Assembly: GCA_002455335.1 (NCBI GenBank)
Contig: DKKP01000341.1
Coordinates: 1 to 8,025, forward strand
Reading direction: 5' to 3'
Origin: Anaerolineales bacterium UBA6663
GTDB taxonomy: Bacteria; Chloroflexota; Anaerolineae; Anaerolineales; UBA6663
Length of the DNA stretch: 8,025 nt
Shown here: positions 5,693 to 8,025 of the stretch, piece after piece
Layout: the number at the start of each line of letters is the position of its first letter
How positions within the stretch are numbered: position 1 is the first letter of the stretch
Notes under the pieces: generated by a model
Database searches by the model: none
The model's input: only the letters and a program-made list of their open reading frames with translations
What the model was told of the DNA's origin: nothing
Position numbers and translations under genes: made by a program

Positions 5693-6808
5693 TCAGGGCG
5701 TCGTCGTCTGGCGACGCGCCAGGACGGCGGTCAGCAGCCAGACCAGGCCGACGACGATCGCGATCCCGAGCACGGCCGAGAGCACGTACCCGGCGCTGGC
5801 GTTGCCGAGGAAGCCGATCTCGTAGTCGGCCATTGGCGCACCCCAAACCCCTTCGAGCTGTGCCAGACCGGTCGGAACGTAGCTCAGCCCGAGATCCGCG
5901 AACTCGTCGGAGCCCCATTCGCCCCACGCGGTGCCCGGCGCGAGCAACCCAAGCGGGGCGGCCACGATCAGGGCCGCCAGCCCGATCCACAACGCGCGAT
6001 AGCTCAGACCGCCGGTCGCCGCGGCGCCTGTAGGCGCTGCCCCGTTGAGTTGCAGCGCTGCCTGATTGCTGCGCTGCAGATAAGCGATGACCAGCGCCGT
6101 GACCGCGCCTTCGATCACCGAGGCCACAAGCATGTGCGGGAAGATCATGGCCGGGATCGCCACATCCAGCGGATACGGCGCGTACAACGGAGTGCCGTCG
6201 GCGGCCGTGAAGAACATCGGTTGGACGCCGAATTCGATGGCCGTGATCAGGGCGCCGGCCGTCATCGCCACCCACCCCGCGACCGCAGCGGCCGCGACGC
6301 GCCGGCTCGCCGTCAACGGCGTGTTACCGCCGACTGCCTGATAGACCCACCATGCCACATAAGGCATTACCACGCCCATGTTGAAGCAGTTCGCGCCGAT
6401 GGCCGTGATGCCGCCGTCGCCGAAGAACAACGCCTGGATGATCAGCGCGATTGACACAGCCAACCCGCCGATATCGGGGCCGAGCAGGATCGCGGCCAGC
6501 GTCGCACCCACGGCATGGCCCGTCGTGCCGCCGGGCAGCGGCACATTGAACATCATGATGATGAACGAGAACGACGCCATCAGCGCCATCATCGGCACGC
6601 TCCGGGCGTTCACCTGCTTGCGCAGCGCCTGCAACCCGCGATACCAGAACGGGATCACGAGCGCGTACAAGATGACTGCCGTGATCGGGCTGAGGTAACC
6701 GTCGGGGATGTGCATGGCTGTCGTGGCCAACCAGGCAGCGATCAGACCGTACACAACCCCGAGGCGGGTCCAACCGCCCCGGCGTAGCGCGACCATCCAT
6801 GTGCTCAT
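5693..6808 (-). CDS. cbiM: Nickel/cobalt ECF substrate component CbiM/NikM fused to a CbiN/NikN-like domain
   Basis: The 371-residue protein starts at the ATG at 6808, with GGAGG 8 nt upstream; the frame runs to 6967 but crosses the promoter. A signal-like segment ends at Ala31, before M32-H-I-P-D-G, the canonical CbiM/NikM N-terminus. After cleavage Met and His would be residues 1 and 2, and His98 in GGTTGHAVGATLA would be mature His67; Met1, His2 and His67 are the Ni ligands known for NikM. FFGDGGITAIGANCFNMG (129-146) is another family block. Hydrophobic helices follow to about 243. After a flexible linker (250-268), two further membrane segments (about 270-291 and 337-364) flank an outside loop, the layout of CbiN/NikN, and no separate N gene is present. 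It selects the metal and forms the channel. Confidence 0.93.
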   Translation of the reverse strand: MSTWMVALRRGGWTRLGVVYGLIAAWLATTAMHIPDGYLSPITAVILYALVIPFWYRGLQALRKQVNARSVPMMALMASFSFIIMMFNVPLPGGTTGHAVGATLAAILLGPDIGGLAVSIALIIQALFFGDGGITAIGANCFNMGVVMPYVAWWVYQAVGGNTPLTASRRVAAAAVAGWVAMTAGALITAIEFGVQPMFFTAADGTPLYAPYPLDVAIPAMIFPHMLVASVIEGAVTALVIAYLQRSNQAALQLNGAAPTGAAATGGLSYRALWIGLAALIVAAPLGLLAPGTAWGEWGSDEFADLGLSYVPTGLAQLEGVWGAPMADYEIGFLGNASAGYVLSAVLGIAIVVGLVWLLTAVLARRQTTTP

Positions 6809-6848
6809 GTCAGATTCCTCCAAGGTTTGTCGATCGAAAGGCGAAATG

Positions 6849-6876
6849 AGTATAGCGCATAGATTTTCACTTGCAA
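6849..6876 (-). promoter_or_regulatory. Promoter of the metal-uptake operon
   Basis: On the minus strand TTGCAA (6871-6876) and TATACT (6849-6854) are separated by 16 nt; the -10 matches consensus at five of six positions and the -35 at four. The expected start of transcription, near 6842, leaves a leader of about 34 nt before the ATG at 6808, including a strong GGAGG. That is far too short for a cobalamin riboswitch. Confidence 0.65.
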
Positions 6877-6886
6877 AGATTTGCGT
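6871..6886. promoter_or_regulatory. Candidate Fur/Nur-type operator
   Basis: TTGCAA-AGAT-TTGCGT contains the dyad GCAAA-GA-TTTGC (6873-6884) and overlaps the -35 of the uptake operon. The published Nur box of Streptomyces is TTGCAA-N5-TTGCAA; this site has 4 nt between half sites and a weaker second half. A Fur-family gene starts just to the right, so repression by metal-bound regulator is a natural reading, but binding is inferred. Confidence 0.5.
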
Positions 6887-6898
6887 CTGTGCGATGAT
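6871..6898 (+). promoter_or_regulatory. Weak candidate promoter of the Fur-family gene
   Basis: TTGCAA is its own reverse complement, so the same hexamer at 6871-6876 can act as -35 on the plus strand, with GATGAT (6893-6898, four of six matches) 16 nt away. Transcription would begin near 6905, leaving about 45 nt before the preferred start at 6952, or a leaderless message if translation began at the ATG at 6907. Confidence 0.35.
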
Positions 6899-6951
6899 CT
6901 TGCTCGATGGGTCAACCGTCCCACGCGCCCACCTCAGAAAAGAGACCAGCG

Positions 6952-7359
6952 ATGTCGCAAGCCGCAAAGACTCCCCGAGCCTCCTCAGCCGATGCAGCGA
7001 TTCTGCAGGTCTTGCGCCCCGAGTTGAGGCACCTGACGTCCAAGCAGATTCACACGGCGGTGCGCAAACAACTCCCGGCGATCAGCCTGGTCACCGTCTA
7101 CCGATCGCTCGAACGGCTGGCGCGGGCCGGACAGGTCTCGATCTCGGATATGGGCACAGGCGCCGTCGTCTACGCCCGCGTCACCGAGTCGCTCCACCAC
7201 CACCTGATCTGCCAGGATTGCGGCGGCATCGTGACGATCGAGCATGCTGAAGTTGGTCGGTGGTTCGCAGCCTTGAGTCGTCGCCATGGCTTCAAAGTCA
7301 CGACGAATCACCTGGTCTTGTTTGGTCTCTGCGCCGGGTGTCAGGCCACACACCGCTGA
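6952..7359 (+). CDS. Fur-family metalloregulator (Nur/Zur-like)
   Basis: From the ATG at 6952 the protein has 135 residues, normal for Fur. It has an N-terminal winged helix with LTSKQIHTAVRKQLPAISLVTVYRSLERLARAGQV, where TVYRSLERL is the recognition helix. The C-terminal dimerisation and metal domain has HHHLICQDCGG, a histidine in TTNHLVLFGLC, and a closing CAGC. The two CxxC pairs (Cys87/Cys90 and Cys127/Cys130) are the structural zinc site; the His cluster (82-84) and the later His are candidate sensing ligands. An in-frame ATG at 6907 would add 15 disordered-looking residues; neither start has a strong ribosome site. It is divergent from the uptake operon, the usual arrangement for a regulator of that operon. 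Nickel is my best guess for the sensed metal; zinc, iron or peroxide sensing cannot be excluded. Confidence 0.88.
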   Translation: MSQAAKTPRASSADAAILQVLRPELRHLTSKQIHTAVRKQLPAISLVTVYRSLERLARAGQVSISDMGTGAVVYARVTESLHHHLICQDCGGIVTIEHAEVGRWFAALSRRHGFKVTTNHLVLFGLCAGCQATHR

Positions 7360-7371
7360 GACAAGCGCCCG

Positions 7372-7385
7372 TGATGGGCCCATCA
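7372..7385. repeat. 14-bp perfect palindrome after the Fur-family gene
   Basis: TGATGGGCCCATCA is perfectly self-complementary and lies 12 nt after the regulator stop, in the 168-nt gap between convergent genes. As RNA it would give a 5-bp stem with a 4-nt loop and no U-tract on either strand, so it is a poor intrinsic terminator. The rest of the gap (7386-7527) has no gene or RNA I can support. Confidence 0.4.
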
Positions 7386-7527
7386 AACCAACGCCGAAAG
7401 GGTATCGCCGATTGGGCACCCCTTAGAATCGTGGGCTCGAAGCGCCGCCGAACATATATTCTAGCACGCCCGGACGCGATCGGTGCCTTTGTAGAAGGAT
7501 GAGTATAAGGTTATTGGCGGGTGGACG

Positions 7528-8025
7528 TCAGCAGATTCGCGGCAGTTGCTCACCGATCTGAAGTGAGACCACACGCGTGGCGCCCAGGCCGGTACGCGCC
7601 ACGACAAGGCCCGGGTGCTTGTCGAGCACCTGCCCGATACGGGTGGCCTGAGCGCCTAGCGGATGCGCGCGCATGGCGGCCAGCACGACATCGGCGCTTT
7701 CGGGGGCGACGATCGCCAGCAATTTGCCCTCGTTGGCGACGTAGAGTGGGTCGAGCCCGAGCATCTCGCAGGCCGAGCGGACGATCTGGGGCACCGGCAC
7801 GGCGCGCTCGTCGATCTGGATCCCAACCTTTGAGCTCCGGGCAATCTCATTGAGCGTCGAGGCCACACCGCCGCGGGTCGGGTCGCGGAGCACGTGGATG
7901 TCGGTGCTGGCGGCGAGCATGGCCGCGACGAGGCCATTGAGCGGCGCCGTGTCGCTCTCGATCGCGGCCCCGAATTCGAGACCCTGGCGCACGCTCATGA
8001 TCGCCGTGCCATGCACGCCGATCTC
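7528..8025 (-). CDS. hypE: HypE, [NiFe]-hydrogenase maturation factor, C-terminal half, cut by the window edge
   Basis: The frame is open from the right edge to a TGA at 7528, giving 165 residues of a protein usually about 330-350 long. It matches the C-terminal half of HypE in the PurM/AIR-synthase superfamily: HGTAIMSVRQGLEFGAAIES (5-24), SDTAPLN, LRDPTRGGVASTLNEIA (46-62), VANEGKLLAIV (96-106), and the signature end LPRIC. HypE receives a carbamoyl group from HypF on this terminal cysteine (Cys165 here) and dehydrates it with ATP to a thiocyanate, the source of the cyanide ligands on the active-site iron. The intact PRIC terminus separates it from SelD, ThiL and PurM. It implies a [NiFe] hydrogenase and other hyp genes beyond 8025, and converges on the Fur-family gene. 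An internal GTG at 8016 is not the true start. Confidence 0.93.
   Translation of the reverse strand, partial: EIGVHGTAIMSVRQGLEFGAAIESDTAPLNGLVAAMLAASTDIHVLRDPTRGGVASTLNEIARSSKVGIQIDERAVPVPQIVRSACEMLGLDPLYVANEGKLLAIVAPESADVVLAAMRAHPLGAQATRIGQVLDKHPGLVVARTGLGATRVVSLQIGEQLPRIC

Noticed and set aside
4788..6275. Long minus-strand open frame (495 residues) across CbiQ and CbiM in another frame
   Set aside because: The translation is Arg/Gly-rich with no family pattern and overlaps two certain genes on the same strand. It is a frame shadow.
6809..6870. Cobalamin riboswitch upstream of CbiM
   Set aside because: The predicted leader is about 34 nt, much shorter than a B12 riboswitch (around 200 nt).
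6809..6967. Upstream extension of CbiM to a start at 6967
   Set aside because: It would cross the TATACT promoter and add 53 residues ahead of a good GGAGG ribosome site and signal peptide. The start at 6808 is much better.
7400..7465. tRNA-like patch (GGGCTCGAAGCGCC) in the gap before hypE
   Set aside because: The T-arm stem does not pair properly and I could not build acceptor, D or anticodon arms on either strand.
7528..8025. SelD or ThiL instead of HypE
   Set aside because: Same superfamily, but the LPRIC C-terminus and the GLEFGAAIES-SDTAPLN block are specific to HypE.

Overview
The window is GC-rich, gene-dense bacterial chromosome. I infer Chloroflexota (Anaerolineae/Caldilineae-like) from three things: an envelope lipoprotein whose lipid-anchored cysteine is followed by a long Thr/Pro/Ala linker, intergenic repeats built on GCGAAG or GACGAAG units, and the overall gene style. 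There is no rRNA gene or other phylogenetic marker, so this is a soft call. Nothing looks phage-like, transposon-like or CRISPR-like.

Left part (1-2000, all minus strand). The N-terminal half of an AlkZ/HTH_42-type winged-helix protein, likely a DNA-repair glycosylase family member, runs off the left edge. Upstream of it is a tight three-gene operon transcribed right to left: a cytoplasmic single-domain rhodanese (1501-1851), a DUF302 protein (1092-1499, one base after the previous stop) and a membrane-anchored rhodanese with its catalytic domain outside the cytoplasm (596-1054). It ends at a strong hairpin (526-568) whose arms are tandem heptamers. The set suggests sulfane-sulfur or thiol handling on both sides of the membrane.

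Middle part (2064-3641, plus strand). A secreted lipoprotein alpha/beta hydrolase with a visible Ser-Asp-His triad is followed by a small SnoaL/NTF2-fold protein. Between and after these genes, and after the next convergent gene, lie three copies of one GC-rich repeat. Each sits just 3' of a stop codon in the orientation of the gene it follows.

Right part (3828-8025). A minus-strand ECF-type metal-uptake operon runs from 6808 down to 3828: a CbiM/NikM substrate component fused to a CbiN/NikN-like domain, CbiQ/NikQ, CbiO/NikO with an 11-histidine tail, and a 71-residue uncharacterised protein overlapping the end of the ATPase gene. A Fur-family regulator is transcribed divergently. The intergenic space holds a good promoter for the transporter and a TTGCAA-centred dyad resembling nickel-regulator (Nur) sites. 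The right edge carries the C-terminal half of hypE, with the terminal Cys that carries the cyanide precursor in [NiFe]-hydrogenase maturation. With hypE nearby and no room for a B12 riboswitch in the transporter leader, nickel for hydrogenase is a better guess than cobalt for cobalamin. The module therefore reads as regulated nickel uptake beside hydrogenase maturation.
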